From Porticoccaceae bacterium (lineage in GTDB: Bacteria > Pseudomonadota > Gammaproteobacteria > Pseudomonadales > Porticoccaceae): a DNA stretch of 64,000 nucleotides. The stretch is taken from NCBI GenBank assembly GCA_026005035.1, contig BPKH01000004.1, positions 62,001-126,000 on the forward strand, in the 5' to 3' direction. Below are positions 62,933 through 64,000 of the stretch, piece after piece. A model generated the notes under the pieces. The model saw nothing but the letters and a program-made list of their open reading frames with translations. It was not told the DNA's origin and searched no databases. Within the stretch, counting starts at the first letter, position 1, and each line of letters begins with the position of its first letter. The position numbers were made by a program, and so were the translations under genes.

Positions 62933-64000
62933 ATGACCGATGACTCTTTCCGGGAGAGCGCGCTGCGCTACCACCGCGAGCCCGTCCCCGGCAAACTCGC
63001 CATCCGCCCCACCAAGCCGTTGGCCAACAAGCGGGACCTGTCCCGCGCCTACTCCCCCGGGGTGGCCTATCCCTGCGAGGTGATCGCCCAGAATCCGGCC
63101 GCCGTGGCCGAGCTCACCGCTCGGGGCAACCTGGTGGCGGTGGTGACCAACGGCACCGCCGTGCTCGGCCTCGGCGACATCGGCCCCCTGGCCGCCAAGC
63201 CGGTGATGGAAGGCAAGGCGGTGCTTTTCAAGAAATTCGCCGACATCGACGTCTTCGACATCGAGGTGGCGGAGACCGACGTCGACCGCTTCGTGGAGGT
63301 GGTCGCGCCGCCCTGCGAGCCCACCTTCGGGGGCATCAATCTCGAGGACATCAAGGCGCCGGAGTGCTTCGAGATCGAGCGCAAGCTGCGGGAGCGGATG
63401 CGCATTCCGGTCTTCCACGACGACCAGCACGGCACGGCCATCATCTCGGCGCGGCGGTGCTACAACGGCGTTGCGAGCTGGTGGGCAAGGAATCGGCGAC
63501 GTGAAGACTCGTGATCCGGTGCGGGCGCGGCGGCCATCGCCTGCGTCGGATCTCTCGTGAGCATGGGCGCTGCGCAAGAGAACAGTCGATCATGCTCGAC
63601 TCCCAGGGGGTCATCCACCAGGGGCGCACCGGAGGACATGAATCCCTGGAAGGCCGCCTATGCCGCGGACACCGAGGCGCGCACTCTGGCCGAGGCCATC
63701 GAGGGCGCGGACCTCTTTCTCGGGCCTCTCCGGGCCGGCGTGCTGACCCGCGACATGGTGCAAGAAGATGGCCCGCGAACCCCCTCATCTTCGCCATGGC
63801 CAACCCCGACCCGGAGATCCGCCCGAGGTCGCGAAGGCGGCGCGGCCCGACGTGATCATCGCCACCGGCCGTCGCGACTACCCCAACCAGGTCAACAACG
63901 TGCTTGTTTCCCCTTCATCTTCCGCGGCGCGCTCGACGTGCGGGCCACCACCATCAACGATGGAGATGAAGATCGCCGCGGCCAAGGCCCTCGCCGCCCT
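62933..64000 (+). CDS. maeB: NADP-dependent malic enzyme (distal part disrupted, runs off window)
   Basis: MaeB decarboxylates malate to pyruvate. The first 175 codons read cleanly and contain the malic enzyme N-terminal domain ([71 protein letters not shown]). From about 63450 the frame changes repeatedly, yet consecutive fragments still spell the enzyme: [63 protein letters not shown]. At least ten small indels lie within 550 bases. I read this as poor sequence quality, not decay. The C-terminal phosphotransacetylase-like domain lies beyond the window. Confidence 0.85.

Overview
The window is a GC-rich (codons mostly G/C-ending) chromosomal segment of a gammaproteobacterium. The evidence is gene order. 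Read right to left, miaB-phoH-ybeY-corC-lnt, leuS-lptE-holA, then lipA-lipB-ybeD-dacA-rlpA-mltB-rodA-mrdA and rlmH-rsfS-nadD-proA follow the order I recall for Pseudomonas aeruginosa PAO1. The yggX-mutY-asmA-hisB-hisH-hisA block with an adjacent tRNA-Phe is also a Pseudomonas-like neighbourhood. The protein families fit a free-living, possibly lithotrophic member of the Chromatiales type, but I cannot name the organism.

Layout. 1-89: start of a leftward secreted protein. 0.3-3.0 kb: proA-nadD-rsfS-rlmH. 3.1-14.5 kb: a complete, translationally coupled type II secretion operon gspEFGHIJKLMNCD plus an ExeA/GspA-like ATPase. 14.6-19.1 kb: a secreted lipoprotein and a TonB-dependent receptor. 19.2-27.5 kb: the cell-wall elongation and lipoate cluster (PBP2, RodA, MltB, RlpA, DacA, YbeD, LipB, LipA, a DUF1244 protein). 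27.5-31.0 kb: a leftward amtB-molybdoenzyme operon behind a sigma-54-like promoter. 31.1-37.1 kb: a DUF4404 protein, an SPOR-like lipoprotein, LemA with a GIDE/EF-hand membrane protein, a GNAT-nitrilase fusion, a DUF4010 membrane protein, and an unknown gene behind a near-consensus Fur box. 37.1-46.6 kb: leftward holA-lptE-leuS and lnt-corC-ybeY-phoH-miaB. 46.7-50.0 kb: DUF1820, a small membrane protein, tesB, a decayed flavin oxidoreductase and tRNA-Phe. 50.2-53.7 kb: yggX, mutY, asmA. 53.7-56.2 kb: a ZnuD-like receptor with a small Cys/His protein. 56.3-58.3 kb: hisBHA without hisF. 58.3-64.0 kb: an alcohol dehydrogenase, a dienelactone hydrolase, a cold-shock gene, an AstE-like protein, two small proteins and maeB.

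The most interesting system is the secretion island inserted between rlmH and mrdA. Both gspE and the lipoprotein gene have upstream GTCA direct repeats with exact 11-bp spacing, the geometry of PhoB binding sites, each followed after 10 bp by a weak -10 element. This suggests a phosphate-starvation regulon that makes a dedicated type II machine, a secreted lipoprotein and an outer-membrane receptor together. Elsewhere, iron (Fur box), nitrogen (sigma-54/AmtB) and zinc (ZnuD-like receptor) functions also lie in this stretch.

Sequence quality matters. gspE, gspD, the first receptor and asmA (twice) are each interrupted by one extra base in a C/G run, and the distal part of maeB is full of small indels. 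I treat these as likely sequence errors. The flavin oxidoreductase at 48.2-49.9 kb also lacks whole internal segments and is called a pseudogene.
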